Made by a program: the position numbers and the translations under genes | In this document: one piece after another, positions 7,911 through 16,550 of the stretch | How the letters are laid out: each line of letters starts with the position of its first letter | Numbering within the stretch: the stretch's first letter is position 1 | NCBI RefSeq assembly: GCF_041346945.1 | Contig: NZ_CP166850.1 | Span: forward strand, 6,432,501 to 6,496,500 | Length of the DNA stretch: 64,000 nt | Direction of reading: 5' to 3' | DNA from: Amycolatopsis sp. cg9 | GTDB taxonomy: Bacteria; Actinomycetota; Actinomycetes; Mycobacteriales; Pseudonocardiaceae | The notes under the pieces: generated by a model | Database searches by the model: none | Seen by the model: the letters and a program-made list of their open reading frames with translations, nothing else | What the model was told of the DNA's origin: nothing

Positions 7911-9503
7911 ATGACAACGAACAGCTCGACCCACTCCGGTGAGCGGGCGGGCAGGCGGGAGTGGGTCGGCCTGGCCGTCCTCACCCTCCCGACCCTGCTG
8001 CTGGCGCTGGACATGAGCGTGTTGCTCCTGGCGATTCCGCACGTGACCGCGGATTTGCATCCCAGCAGTTCGCAAATGCTGTGGATCATCGACATCTACG
8101 GGTTCACCATCGCCGGTCTCCTCGTCACCATGGGGAACCTCGGCGACCGCATCGGGCACCGGAAACTGCTGATGATCGGCGCGACGCTGTTCAGCGCCGC
8201 CTCGGCCGTGGCCGCGTTCTCGACCAGCGCGACGATGCTGATCCTCGCGCGGGCGGCGCTGGGGATCGCCGGGTCCACTTTGGTCCCCACCGAAATGGCC
8301 CTGATCAGCAACATGTTCCGCGACGCGAAGCAGCGCGGCATGGCGCTCAGCATCTGGACGAGCTGCTTCATGGTCGGGCTGGCGATCGGCCCGCTCGTCG
8401 GCGGCGTGATGCTGTCGGCGTTCTGGTGGGGCTCGGTGTTCCTGCTCGGCCTGCCGGTGATGGTGCTGCTGCTGATCGCCGCGCCGATCCTGCTGCCGGA
8501 ATCCGAACGCGGGCAGGCGGGCGGCCGGCTGGACCTGATCAGCGCCGCGCTGTCGCTGGCCGCGGTCCTGCCGGTCATCTACGGCCTGAAGGAACTGGCC
8601 CGCGGCGAGTCGGTGCTCGTGCCGACCGTGGTCCTCGTGGTGGGACTGCTCTTCGGCACGGCGTTCGTCCGCCGCCAGCGCCGGCTCGCCGACCCGCTGC
8701 TGGACATCCGGCTGCTCGGCCGCCCCGCCTTCAGCGGCGCGCTCGGCATCCTCCTGCTCGGCGGGTCCACGATCAGCGGCATCCTGCTGCTGTTCAACCA
8801 GTACCTGCAGCTGGTGCTCGGCCTGTCGCCGCTGAACTCCGGCCTCTGGCTGATCCCGTACACCGTCGCGATGATGGTCGGGTACATGGTGGCGCCGCCG
8901 CTGGCGCAGCGGTTCCGCCCGGCGTTCGTGATCGCCGTCGGGATGGCCGTCTCCGCCGCCGGTTTCCTGCTGCTCACCCAGGTTCCGGTGACGAACGGGC
9001 TGCCGGTCACGGTGGTCGGCACGGTCCTCGCGACCGGCGGGCTTTCCCCGATGGTGGTGCTCGGCATCAACCTGGTGATCGGCTCCGCGCCGCCGGAGAA
9101 GGCGGGCGCGGCGGGCGCGATCTCGCAGACCAGCAACGAGCTCGGCATCGCGCTCGGGATCGCGCTGTTCGGCAGCATCGCGACGGCCGCCTACCGCGGG
9201 CAGATCGAGGTCCCGGCCGGGGTGCCCGCGGACGTCGCGACCGCCGCCCACGGCGGCATCGCCGAGGGCACGGCCGCCGCCCAGGGGCTGTCCGGGCAGG
9301 TCGGCAGCACCCTGCTCGCGTCCGTCCGCGAGGCGTTCACGAGCGGGTTCGCCGTCGCGGCGCTGGTCTGCGCGATCCTCATCGCGCTGCTCGCGACGCT
9401 CGCGCTGGTCCTGTTCCGCGACGTCCGCCTGGGCGGCGAGGAAGCCGCACCGGCCGACGCCGACATCACGCCGGATCAGGTGGCGGCCGACGAGGCCGCT
9501 TGA
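7911..9503 (+). CDS. MFS drug:H+ antiporter, 14-helix (EmrB/QacA type)
   Basis: A 530-residue membrane protein with about 14 hydrophobic segments. The DHA2 marks are L-D-M-S-V-L-L-L-A-I-P in helix 1, W-I-I-D-I-Y in helix 2 and motif A as G-N-L-G-D-R-I-G-H-R-K. ATG at 7911 was chosen because the protein match begins there; the frame upstream is open but reads as non-coding. The position, after the epimerase gene and on the same strand, suggests export of the glycosylated product or self-resistance. The C-terminal tail is acidic and alanine-rich. It is followed by a strong hairpin. Confidence 0.85.
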   Translation: MTTNSSTHSGERAGRREWVGLAVLTLPTLLLALDMSVLLLAIPHVTADLHPSSSQMLWIIDIYGFTIAGLLVTMGNLGDRIGHRKLLMIGATLFSAASAVAAFSTSATMLILARAALGIAGSTLVPTEMALISNMFRDAKQRGMALSIWTSCFMVGLAIGPLVGGVMLSAFWWGSVFLLGLPVMVLLLIAAPILLPESERGQAGGRLDLISAALSLAAVLPVIYGLKELARGESVLVPTVVLVVGLLFGTAFVRRQRRLADPLLDIRLLGRPAFSGALGILLLGGSTISGILLLFNQYLQLVLGLSPLNSGLWLIPYTVAMMVGYMVAPPLAQRFRPAFVIAVGMAVSAAGFLLLTQVPVTNGLPVTVVGTVLATGGLSPMVVLGINLVIGSAPPEKAGAAGAISQTSNELGIALGIALFGSIATAAYRGQIEVPAGVPADVATAAHGGIAEGTAAAQGLSGQVGSTLLASVREAFTSGFAVAALVCAILIALLATLALVLFRDVRLGGEEAAPADADITPDQVAADEAA

Positions 9504-9511
9504 CCGAGGTG

Positions 9512-9548
9512 CGAAAGCGCCGAGGGCACACCGCCCTCGGCGCTTTCG
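9512..9548. terminator. Bidirectional terminator hairpin
   Basis: A 16-bp perfect stem (arms 9512-9527 and 9533-9548, starting CGAAAGCGCCGAGGG) with a 5-base loop. It lies between the exporter gene and the convergent darcynin-family gene. In the plus direction it is followed by a short CTTTCC stretch, and the arm itself carries AAAG/CTTT near its base. Confidence 0.85.
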
Positions 9549-9554
9549 GCTTTC

Positions 9555-9911
9555 CTAGAGGTCGACGGTGGCGGAGGTGCTCACGCCGTAGTTCTTCGCG
9601 TACCCGTTCTCCACCCCGACCAGGATCTCGGTGATCTCGAAGTACCGGTCCCAGAACGGGGTTTCGCGCAGGGCCTCGATCACCAGCTGGTAGGCCTGGT
9701 GGTCGGCGGCCTCCCAGACCCAGACGTCGGTGACGCGCGCGGAGTAGAACTCGGTGTCGAAGAACCGCGACCGCACCCCCTGCGCCTTTTCCTTGACGAC
9801 CGGGAGGATCTCGGTCTCGAACGCGTGCACCCGCTGCGCCACCGAGAGACCCAGCCACTCGGGCGTCGTCTTCACGAGCATGAACGCGGTGACTTCGGCT
9901 TCGAAGGACAT
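9555..9911 (-). CDS. Darcynin-family protein
   Basis: A 118-residue protein matching the darcynin family (small alpha/beta-barrel dimer fold, function unknown). Visible family marks are [11 protein letters not shown] near the N-terminus, then [14 protein letters not shown] and [10 protein letters not shown]. The start ATG has GGGGAAG upstream. It follows the SDR gene by 11 bp, so the two are probably one transcript. In actinobacteria such genes often accompany an NAD-dependent epimerase-like gene, as here. No catalytic role should be assumed. Confidence 0.8.
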   Translation of the reverse strand: MSFEAEVTAFMLVKTTPEWLGLSVAQRVHAFETEILPVVKEKAQGVRSRFFDTEFYSARVTDVWVWEAADHQAYQLVIEALRETPFWDRYFEITEILVGVENGYAKNYGVSTSATVDL

Positions 9912-9922
9912 GACTTCCCCTT

Positions 9923-10813
9923 TCAGGCGTACGCGCCGGCTTCGATGTCCTCGACCAGGCCCGGTCCGGACGGCGCCCAGCCGAGCAGCTCGCGCGTGCG
10001 GGCGCTCGACGCCGTCATGTCCAGCGCGAAGAACCGGCCGACGAACCCGAAGTGCCCGGCGACGTCCTCGGGCGCCAGCGAGACCGCCGGGACGTCGAGC
10101 GTGCGCCCGACCGCTTCCGCGATTTCCCGCGCGGTCACGGCTTCTTCCGCGACCGCGTGGAGCTTGGTCCCGGCCGGGGCGCCTTCGAGGCCGAGGCGGA
10201 CGAGCCGGGCCGCGTCCGGGCGGGCGACCGCGGACCACGCCGTGCTGCCGTCGCCGGGGTAGGCCGACACGCCGTGCTCGCGCGCCGCCGCCGTGATGGC
10301 GGCCAGGAACCCGTGGTCGCCGGGGCCGTGCACCGACGGCGCGAAGCGGACGCTCAGCACCCGGACGCCCTTCTCCGCGTACTCGAGGGCGAGGTTCTCG
10401 GCCCCGCCGCGGTGCGAATCCGGGCCGACCTCGGGGGAGACGTCGGCCTCCGTCGCGGGACGGCCTTTCACCAGGCCGGAGAGCCCGGCCGCGAGGGCGA
10501 ACGGCCGGTCGGTGCCCACGAGCGCTTCGGCGAGCGTCTCGACCGCGGCCCGCTCGGCCCGGTTGCTCTCCGCCGGGTTGCCCCAGTCGTGCTTGTTGGC
10601 GAGGTGGACGACGGCCTGGGCGTCGAGGGCGCCGTCGCGGAGCCCGGCCAGGTCGTCGAGGTCGCCGCGGCGGACCCGCGCGCCCGACTTGGCGAGGGCG
10701 AGCGCGGCGGCGTCCGAGCGGGCGAGGCCGGTGACCTCGTGCCCGGCGCCGAGCAGCTCGTCGACGACGGCCGAACCGATCCAGCCGGTCGCGCCGGTGA
10801 CGAACACGTGCAT
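9923..10813 (-). CDS. Atypical SDR, NAD(P)-dependent epimerase/dehydratase-like
   Basis: A 296-residue Rossmann enzyme beginning with [13 protein letters not shown], the G-x-x-G-x-x-G cofactor loop of extended or atypical SDRs. R-x-x-D-L-D-D supports NADP use. The normal catalytic Y-x-x-x-K is not evident; the equivalent region reads R-G-G-A-E-N-L-A, so it belongs with atypical SDRs whose reactions vary. ATG has AAGGAG upstream. It is the first gene of a pair with the darcynin-family gene. The substrate is unknown. Confidence 0.78.
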   Translation of the reverse strand: MHVFVTGATGWIGSAVVDELLGAGHEVTGLARSDAAALALAKSGARVRRGDLDDLAGLRDGALDAQAVVHLANKHDWGNPAESNRAERAAVETLAEALVGTDRPFALAAGLSGLVKGRPATEADVSPEVGPDSHRGGAENLALEYAEKGVRVLSVRFAPSVHGPGDHGFLAAITAAAREHGVSAYPGDGSTAWSAVARPDAARLVRLGLEGAPAGTKLHAVAEEAVTAREIAEAVGRTLDVPAVSLAPEDVAGHFGFVGRFFALDMTASSARTRELLGWAPSGPGLVEDIEAGAYA

Positions 10814-10908
10814 TCTGGTGCTCCTTCTTCGGAATCTCTGTGGTCGAGATCGAAGTTAGGAGCCGTGGGGGCGCTCGTGCCACGCAACTTCGGCAAGCAG
10901 TGTTTGCG

Positions 10909-12489
10909 TCAGGCGCAACTCGCCGTGGTGCCGGTGCCGGTCCCGGTGCCCTGGTAGCCGAACTCCGTCGACTGGCCCGGCGCGAGCGCGCCGTTGAACG
11001 TGACGTTCGTGAACCGGACCGCGCCGGTGTCCCCGCTGCGCCCGGCGTTCCACGCGGAGGTGATCGCGGCGCCGGCGGGCAGGTTCGCGGTGACCGTCCA
11101 GCCGGTGATCGGGGTGGCGCCCGCCGTGACGCGGACCGTCGTGACGAACCCGCCCGTCCACTGGTTCACCGACACCGCGGCGGTGCAGGCACCACCCACC
11201 GGTGTCGTCGGGGTGGTCGGTGTCGTGGGGGTCGTGGGCGTGGTCGGGGTGGTGGTGCCCGGGCCGTCGGTGAGCGACGGCGTCGTCCAGTCGCGCCAGT
11301 CGGCGAGGTTCCCGGACTTCTGGGCCGAGACCCGGAACGTCCCGGCGGCGCTGCCGGTCTTGAGCAGGAACTTCTGGATGTTCTCCTGCAGCGGGGTGCG
11401 CCACTCGGGCCGGGACGCGCAGTGCGTGCCGTCCTGGACGTCGGACCAGTAGCTGATGTTGCCGCCCGCGCCGAGTGCTTTGTAGACCTCCGCGCCGGCC
11501 AGCGCCGCGACGCTGCCGGACCGCGCGCCCAGCCAGTCGATGTGCGGGTTCTCCATGATGAACAGCCCGCGCGGCGCGACCATGGCGACCAGTTCGTGCG
11601 TGTCGACCGGCAGCGCGGCCGGATTGCCGGTGTACGCGCTGAAGGCGTCCCCGAACCACGGCTGTTCCCCGTAGGCGTTGCCCAGCGGCTGCGACCCGCT
11701 CTCGCCGGGGATCCCGCGCAGGATCGGGACACCGGCGGTCCCCGACTCGATCGGCATGGTCAGCGCGACGCGCTGGTCGAGCACGCCGACCGCGAAAGCG
11801 CCCTTCCCGTACCGCGAGCACCCGGTGACGCCCAGCGCGTCCGGTTTGAGGATCCCGCCGCCGGATTGTTCGACGACGTCGATGATCCGGCTCACGCCCC
11901 ACGCCCAGGCGGCCAGCAGCCCGGTGCTGCTCGACGAGCCGTAAACGCTGTAGAACGCGCCCTGTTTGTTGTTCCGCGGGGTGCCTTCCTTGCCGACCGC
12001 GAGGGGGTCGTAGGTGATGACCGCGGCCCCGGCGGCTTTGATGGTGGCGGTGTCCGCGCCGAATCCGCCGACCACGACGACGGCGGGGAACGGTCCCGTG
12101 CCGCCGGGCAGTTCGACCCCGGCGGAAAAAGCGGCGCTGCGCCCGTTTTCGCTGACGTTCACGGTGATGCTCGTGGCGGAAACGGTGCCGGTGACGCTCG
12201 CCGGCTTCGCGGGTTTCTCGCCGTAGATCGACCGTTCCGCCAGCTTCTTGATTTCCGCGCGCCGGCAGCGCCAGTCCGACTTCGCGGTGATGCGCGTGCC
12301 GTCGATCCTCTTGAAGGGATCGGGGAGTTTCGCCGACGACGGGAACGAGCCCGGCAGCGAGACCGGGCAGCCGGCACCTTCGTCTTCGACCGCCGCGGCG
12401 GTCCCGGAGGCGAACGTGACCATCCCGCCGACGGCGAGCGCCGTCGCCGCCAGCAGGACGAGGGCAGGACGGATCCGCGCACCGCGCAC
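10909..12489 (-). CDS. Secreted CE15 4-O-methyl-glucuronoyl methylesterase with CBM2
   Basis: A 526-residue exported enzyme. A signal peptide (about residues 1-34, ending A-S-G-T-A-A-A) is followed by a CE15 alpha/beta-hydrolase domain with the family nucleophile motif [10 protein letters not shown] Thr/Pro linker of TTP repeats precedes a C-terminal CBM2 ([10 protein letters not shown] to the final Cys). CE15 enzymes cut ester bonds between lignin and glucuronoxylan, and CBM2 binds cellulose or xylan. Upstream lie a CGAAACTTTCG operator like those of actinobacterial xylanase genes and a 39-bp inverted repeat. This supports induction by plant cell-wall material. Confidence 0.88.
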   Translation of the reverse strand: MRGARIRPALVLLAATALAVGGMVTFASGTAAAVEDEGAGCPVSLPGSFPSSAKLPDPFKRIDGTRITAKSDWRCRRAEIKKLAERSIYGEKPAKPASVTGTVSATSITVNVSENGRSAAFSAGVELPGGTGPFPAVVVVGGFGADTATIKAAGAAVITYDPLAVGKEGTPRNNKQGAFYSVYGSSSSTGLLAAWAWGVSRIIDVVEQSGGGILKPDALGVTGCSRYGKGAFAVGVLDQRVALTMPIESGTAGVPILRGIPGESGSQPLGNAYGEQPWFGDAFSAYTGNPAALPVDTHELVAMVAPRGLFIMENPHIDWLGARSGSVAALAGAEVYKALGAGGNISYWSDVQDGTHCASRPEWRTPLQENIQKFLLKTGSAAGTFRVSAQKSGNLADWRDWTTPSLTDGPGTTTPTTPTTPTTPTTPTTPVGGACTAAVSVNQWTGGFVTTVRVTAGATPITGWTVTANLPAGAAITSAWNAGRSGDTGAVRFTNVTFNGALAPGQSTEFGYQGTGTGTGTTASCA

Positions 12490-12507
12490 CGGGGTTCTCC
12501 CTTCCGG

Positions 12508-12546
12508 GGAAACGAATGGGGAAAACGGTAGAACCCATTCGTTTCC
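12508..12546. repeat. 13-bp perfect inverted repeat upstream of the CE15 gene
   Basis: Arms GGAAACGAATGGG (12508-12520) and CCCATTCGTTTCC (12534-12546) are perfectly complementary around a 13-base spacer. The repeat begins 19 bp upstream of the CE15 start codon. It could be an operator or a 5' leader stem-loop. Confidence 0.7.
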
Positions 12547-12560
12547 GTCGTCAAGGATTT

Positions 12561-12597
12561 CGAAACTTTCGGAATGGTGCGGATTTCGAAAGTTTCA
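12561..12597. promoter_or_regulatory. Two xylanase-type operators (CGAAACTTTCG and near copy)
   Basis: CGAAACTTTCG at 12561-12571 is identical to the palindromic element described upstream of Streptomyces xylanase genes. A second copy, CGAAAGTTTCA (12587-12597), differs only at the last base and overlaps the stop codon of the encapsulin gene. Their centres are 26 bp apart. Recall of the published element is from memory. Confidence 0.65.
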
Positions 12598-13980
12598 GCG
12601 CGCGACCTCGACGTCGTCGAGAATGCCCAGCGCGTCCGGGACCAGCACGGCCGCGGAGTGGTAGGCGCTGACGAGGTAGGAGGTGACCGCGCGGTCCCCG
12701 GTCCCCATCAGCCGCACGTTGATGCCCGGCTCGTACTCGTCCGGGAGTTGTTTGGGACGCAAGCCGATCACCCCCGCGTCGTCCTCCCCGGTGCGCATCG
12801 CCAGGATCGACGTCGTCCCGGTGTCGGTCACCGGAATCTTGTCGCACGGCAGGATCGGCACGCCGCGCCAGGTCTGAACCCGTTTCCCCTCCAGGACAAC
12901 GGTATCCGGGTAGACCCGGTGGGCGGTGCAGGCCCGCCCGAACGCGGCGATCGCGCGGGGGTGGGCGAGGAAGAACTTCGTCTTCCGGCGCCGGCACAGC
13001 AGGTCGTCCATGTCCAGCGGTGTGGGTGGCCCGCTGCGGGTGGTGATCCGGTGCTTGAGCCCGGCGTTGTGCAGCAGCCCGAAGTCGGTGTTGGTGATCA
13101 GGTCGTGTTCCTGCCGTTCCCGCAACGCTTCCACGGTCAGCCGCAGCTGCTGTTCGAGCTGGTTGTGGGGCTGGTTGTAGAGGTCGGTGACGCGGGTGTG
13201 GACGTGCAGCACGGTTTGGGCGACGGCGAGTTCGTATTCGCGGGGTGCGGGGTCGTAGTCGACGTAGGTGCCGGCCAGGCGGGGTTCCCCGTCGTGCCCG
13301 GCGGACAGGTCGATGCTGGCTTCGCCCTTGGTGTTCTGCGGTTTCCGGGGCCGTGAAGCCGCTTCGGCCACGTGGGTGCGCAGCGATTGCAGGCGGCCGT
13401 TGAGGCGGGCGTAGGTCGCGGCGGGCAGGACGAGGGCGGTGACGCGGGTGGCGGCGCGGGCGGTGAAGCCCCAGGTGGCGTCGTCGCGGGTGAGCAGGTC
13501 GGCGCCGAGGTGGTCGCCGTCGGTGGCGGTGGTGAGGGCGGTGTCGTCGCCGTAGGGGCCGGTGCGGTGGCGGGTGACTTTCCCGTGCGCGATGAGGATG
13601 AGGGTGTCGAGCGGGGTGCCTTCGGTGAGCAGGGTCGCGCCGGGTTCGTATTCGCGGTGCTCGAACGCCTCCGCCAGTGCCCCGAGTGCGGTGTCGTCGC
13701 CGAAGCCGCGCAGGAGGGCGAGTTCGGTGAGTTCGGCGGGGACGACGTGGACGCGGGTGCCGGTGGTGTAGAAGGAGAGTTTGCCGTCGCCGAGGGTGTA
13801 GGTGAGGCGGCGGTTGACGCGGTAGCTGCCGGCGGGAACGTCGACCCACGGCAGCTGCGAGAGCAGCCAGCGCGGGGTGATGCCCCGCATCTGCGGGCGG
13901 GTTTTGGTGGTGGTGGCCAGGGTCCGGGCCGCGGGCACACCGAGGGACAACTGCACCGAGGGTTCGTCGGTGACCGTCAC
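12595..13980 (-). CDS. Family 2B encapsulin shell protein (second paralogue)
   Basis: A 461-residue HK97-fold shell protein of the EshA/family 2B type. The order is an N-terminal arm and start of the shell fold ([18 protein letters not shown]), a cyclic-nucleotide-binding-like insert (about residues 100-205, with L-I-L-I-A-H-G-K), then the main HK97 part ([14 protein letters not shown]). It closely parallels the upstream paralogue in the shell part. The insert is much more divergent, and its phosphate cassette reads [10 protein letters not shown]. The GTG start lies 2 bases after the upstream stop and gives MTVTDE, matching the paralogue. Two-shell family 2B compartments enclosing a 2-methylisoborneol synthase are known in Streptomyces, so a mixed shell is likely. 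Confidence 0.88.
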   Translation of the reverse strand: MTVTDEPSVQLSLGVPAARTLATTTKTRPQMRGITPRWLLSQLPWVDVPAGSYRVNRRLTYTLGDGKLSFYTTGTRVHVVPAELTELALLRGFGDDTALGALAEAFEHREYEPGATLLTEGTPLDTLILIAHGKVTRHRTGPYGDDTALTTATDGDHLGADLLTRDDATWGFTARAATRVTALVLPAATYARLNGRLQSLRTHVAEAASRPRKPQNTKGEASIDLSAGHDGEPRLAGTYVDYDPAPREYELAVAQTVLHVHTRVTDLYNQPHNQLEQQLRLTVEALRERQEHDLITNTDFGLLHNAGLKHRITTRSGPPTPLDMDDLLCRRRKTKFFLAHPRAIAAFGRACTAHRVYPDTVVLEGKRVQTWRGVPILPCDKIPVTDTGTTSILAMRTGEDDAGVIGLRPKQLPDEYEPGINVRLMGTGDRAVTSYLVSAYHSAAVLVPDALGILDDVEVAR

Positions 13981-13982
13981 GG

Positions 13983-15386
13983 TCAGTGTTCCCGGCCGAG
14001 TTCGACGCTTTCCAGCACGGCCAGGGCGTCGGGGACGAGGACGGCGGCGGAGTAGTAGGCGGAGACGAGGTAGGAGATGATGGCCTGGTCGTTGATGCCC
14101 ATGAACCGGACGTTGAGGCCGGGCTGGTATTCGTCGGGCAGGCCGGTCTGGTGCAGGCCGATGACGCCTTGGGCTTGTTCGCCGGTGCGCATCAGCAGGA
14201 TGGAGCTGGTGCGGGTGTCGGTGACGGGGATTTTGTTGCAGGGCAGGATCGGGACGCCGCGCCAGGCGGGGACCTGGTGCCCGGCGAGGTCGACGGAGCC
14301 GGGGTAGATGCCGGCTTTGGTGCATTCGCGGCCGAACGCGGCGATGGTGGTGGGGTGGGCGAGGAAGAAGCCGGGGTCTTTCCAGACGAGGGTGAGCAGT
14401 TCGTCGAGGTCATCAGGGGTGGGTGGGCCGGTGCGGGTGGGGATGCGCTGGGCGAAGTCGGCGTTGTGCAGGAGCCCGAAGTCGGTGTTGTTGACCAGTT
14501 CGTGTTCCTGGCGTTCGCGCAGGGCTTCGACGGTGAGGCGGAGTTGTTGTTCGATCTGGTTGTGGGGCTGGTTGTAGAGGTCGGCGACGCGGGAGTGCAC
14601 GCGCAGGACGGTCTGGGCGACGGAGAGTTCGTATTCCCGCGGTTGGGTGTCGTAGTCGACGAAGGTGCCGGGGAGCTGGGGTTCGCCGTCGTGGCCGGAG
14701 GCGAGGGAGATTTCGGCTTCGCCGTGGTCGTTGCTGGCTGCGGAGCCGCGGGCCTGGTAGGCGTTGAGGTGGGTTTGGAGGGTGTCGGCGCGGGCGAGGA
14801 CGTCGTCGAAGGCTGAGCGGGGGAGGGTGAGGACGGTGCAGGCGGTGACGGCTTTGGCGGTGAATTCCCAGATGCCGTCGGTGCGGGTGAGGGTGGTTTC
14901 GCCGAAGTGGTCGCCGTCGGCGAGGGTGGCGAGGGTGGTGTGGTCGCCGTAGGCGCCGGTGCCGATTTTGGTGATTTTGCCGTGGGCGATGAGGAAGACC
15001 TGGTCGGCGGGGGAGCCGAATTCGACGAGGGCGTCGCCGGGTTCGTAGTGGTGCTGGGTGAAGCGGGCGGCGAGTTCGGTGAGGACGTCTTCGTCGTCGT
15101 AGCCGCGCAGGGGGGCGAGTTCGCCGAGTTCGGGGGGGATGACGCGGACGGTGGCGCCGGTGGTGGTGAAGGTGACGCGGCCGTCGCCGACGGAGTAGGA
15201 GAGGCGGCGGTTGACGCGGTAGGAGCCGGCGGCGACGTCGGTCCAGGGGAGGGCTTTGAGGAGCCAGCGGGTGGAGATGCCTTGCATCTGGGGGACGGAT
15301 TTGGTTGTGGTGGCCAGTGTGCGGGCGGCGGCCCGGCCGAGGCTCAGTGGTGCCTGTTCGGATTCCACCGGGTCGGTGACAGTCAC
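13983..15386 (-). CDS. Family 2B encapsulin shell protein (first paralogue)
   Basis: A 467-residue shell protein (EshA-like). The N-arm includes [12 protein letters not shown] and V-N-R-R-L-S-Y. The insert resembles a cyclic-nucleotide-binding domain (Y-E-P-G-D near residue 115, F-L-I-A-H-G-K, D-G-D-H-F-G-E). The phosphate cassette lacks the usual arginine-alanine pair, reading W-E-F-T-A-K-A-V-T, so ligand binding is doubtful. The rest is HK97 shell ([27 protein letters not shown]). GTG at 15386 was chosen for GGGTGG 8 bases upstream and the matching N-terminus of the paralogue; GTG at 15398 is an alternative. It follows the terpene cyclase gene directly, the expected cargo. Confidence 0.9.
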   Translation of the reverse strand: MTVTDPVESEQAPLSLGRAAARTLATTTKSVPQMQGISTRWLLKALPWTDVAAGSYRVNRRLSYSVGDGRVTFTTTGATVRVIPPELGELAPLRGYDDEDVLTELAARFTQHHYEPGDALVEFGSPADQVFLIAHGKITKIGTGAYGDHTTLATLADGDHFGETTLTRTDGIWEFTAKAVTACTVLTLPRSAFDDVLARADTLQTHLNAYQARGSAASNDHGEAEISLASGHDGEPQLPGTFVDYDTQPREYELSVAQTVLRVHSRVADLYNQPHNQIEQQLRLTVEALRERQEHELVNNTDFGLLHNADFAQRIPTRTGPPTPDDLDELLTLVWKDPGFFLAHPTTIAAFGRECTKAGIYPGSVDLAGHQVPAWRGVPILPCNKIPVTDTRTSSILLMRTGEQAQGVIGLHQTGLPDEYQPGLNVRFMGINDQAIISYLVSAYYSAAVLVPDALAVLESVELGREH

Positions 15387-15416
15387 AGCGAAAACCACCC
15401 AATCATTCGAGGATTG

Positions 15417-16523
15417 TCAAGACTGGTAACGGGGATTCGTGGCGTGCCAGGTGAAGCCGCCACCCATCCAGGAACGGACCCCCACGAGGAAGCGCTGCAG
15501 CTCCGGGGACGGCACGGCCATCAGCTCGCGGTGGCCGTCCTCGAACTCGTGGACGATCTGGTTGTGCAGGGCGACGGTGGCTTCGACCGCCTCCTCGACC
15601 GGGCAGCCCCGGTCCGCGGCGATCTGCAGGACCATGTTGCAGACCGGTTTTTCGTCGGCCGCGTCCTTGGCCACCGAATGGAGATCGTTGACCAGCACCG
15701 ATGCCGTCCCGGCGCGCATCATCGCCTCGCGCACGCGCGGGTCGTAGTAGAACGGCGCGGCCAGCTCGTAGCCGCCGACGGCGTCGACGAGGGTCATCGA
15801 GGTGTAGAAGCTGTCGTGCTGGCGCGCCGCGAGGTACTCCCACGCCGGTGGGTAGCGTCCGGTGTGGCGCCACGCCGCGTAGGCGTCCCAGCTGACGAAC
15901 ATCGCGAACGTCGAGTAGCAGACCCGCTGCACGAGCACCGGCGAACCGTGCCGGCCCAGGTGCTCGGTCGCCGAGTGCAGCCCGACCAGGATCGGGTCCG
16001 CCCGCAGCGCTTCTTCCAGCGGTGGCGTGAACTCCCCGGCCGGCGCGACCGGGTCCATCGCCGCCATCACGAGCGCCAGGCGCGGCGGGAGCTCGGTGGG
16101 CGCCGCACCGAGCTCGCTGTCGTCGGCGTAGTAGTCGTCCGCCGCCCACCAGACCGCGTTCAGCTGCGCCGCGACGAGCAACCGGTCCGGGTCGTCGCAG
16201 TCGCTGTGGGCGAGCATCACCAGCCTGCCGAACCCCGCGCCGGCGATCTGCGCCAGGCCTTCACCGGTGAACCCGCAGTCCTCCGCCCACGCGACCAGCC
16301 GCCGGTCGACCTCCGCCGCGAGGGCGTCGTCGACGCGGCCCACCACCGGGCAGTACAGCGGCGACGCGCTGCCGTCACCCCACGGCAGGTACGCGTACGC
16401 CGGATCCTGCCCGGGCGCCGGCGCGAACTGCGTCGCGATCCGCGCCGCCGACGTCCCGAGGCCGAACGGTCCGGTCAGCAGCCCGCCCGCGTCCCCGGTT
16501 GTCCATTGTGGACACACGGTCAT
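15417..16523 (-). CDS. tpc: 2-methylisoborneol synthase (class I terpene cyclase), predicted encapsulin cargo
   Basis: A 368-residue cyclase that turns 2-methyl-GPP into 2-methylisoborneol. Metal-binding motifs are the aspartate-rich D-D-Y-Y-A-D-D and the NSE-type N-D-L-H-S-V-A-K-D. The surrounding sequence (R-Q-H-D-S-F-Y-T-S-M-T-L-V-D) is typical of 2-MIB synthases. The N-terminal stretch before the catalytic fold contains G-P-F-G-L-G-T-S-A-A-R-I; similar conserved motifs in the flexible N-terminus are thought to direct loading into family 2B shells. This N-terminus is short for the family, about 50 residues. ATG at 16523 was chosen for AGGGAG upstream; a GTG six codons earlier is possible. 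It lies 27 bp downstream of the methyltransferase gene. Confidence 0.9.
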   Translation of the reverse strand: MTVCPQWTTGDAGGLLTGPFGLGTSAARIATQFAPAPGQDPAYAYLPWGDGSASPLYCPVVGRVDDALAAEVDRRLVAWAEDCGFTGEGLAQIAGAGFGRLVMLAHSDCDDPDRLLVAAQLNAVWWAADDYYADDSELGAAPTELPPRLALVMAAMDPVAPAGEFTPPLEEALRADPILVGLHSATEHLGRHGSPVLVQRVCYSTFAMFVSWDAYAAWRHTGRYPPAWEYLAARQHDSFYTSMTLVDAVGGYELAAPFYYDPRVREAMMRAGTASVLVNDLHSVAKDAADEKPVCNMVLQIAADRGCPVEEAVEATVALHNQIVHEFEDGHRELMAVPSPELQRFLVGVRSWMGGGFTWHATNPRYQS

Positions 16524-16550
16524 GGTGGTCTCCCTGGGCACCGGCCCGGC

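Noticed and set aside
7896..7915. CATGAAGGGCTTCTCATG as a copy of the 24916-24940 palindrome
   Set aside because: Only the CATGAA core is shared, the symmetry is poor, and the sequence forms the start region of the exporter gene.
11200..11262. Short tandem repeats resembling a CRISPR or minisatellite (also at about 62449-62500)
   Set aside because: They encode the Thr/Pro linkers of the CE15 and GH16 enzymes; there are no spacers and no cas genes.
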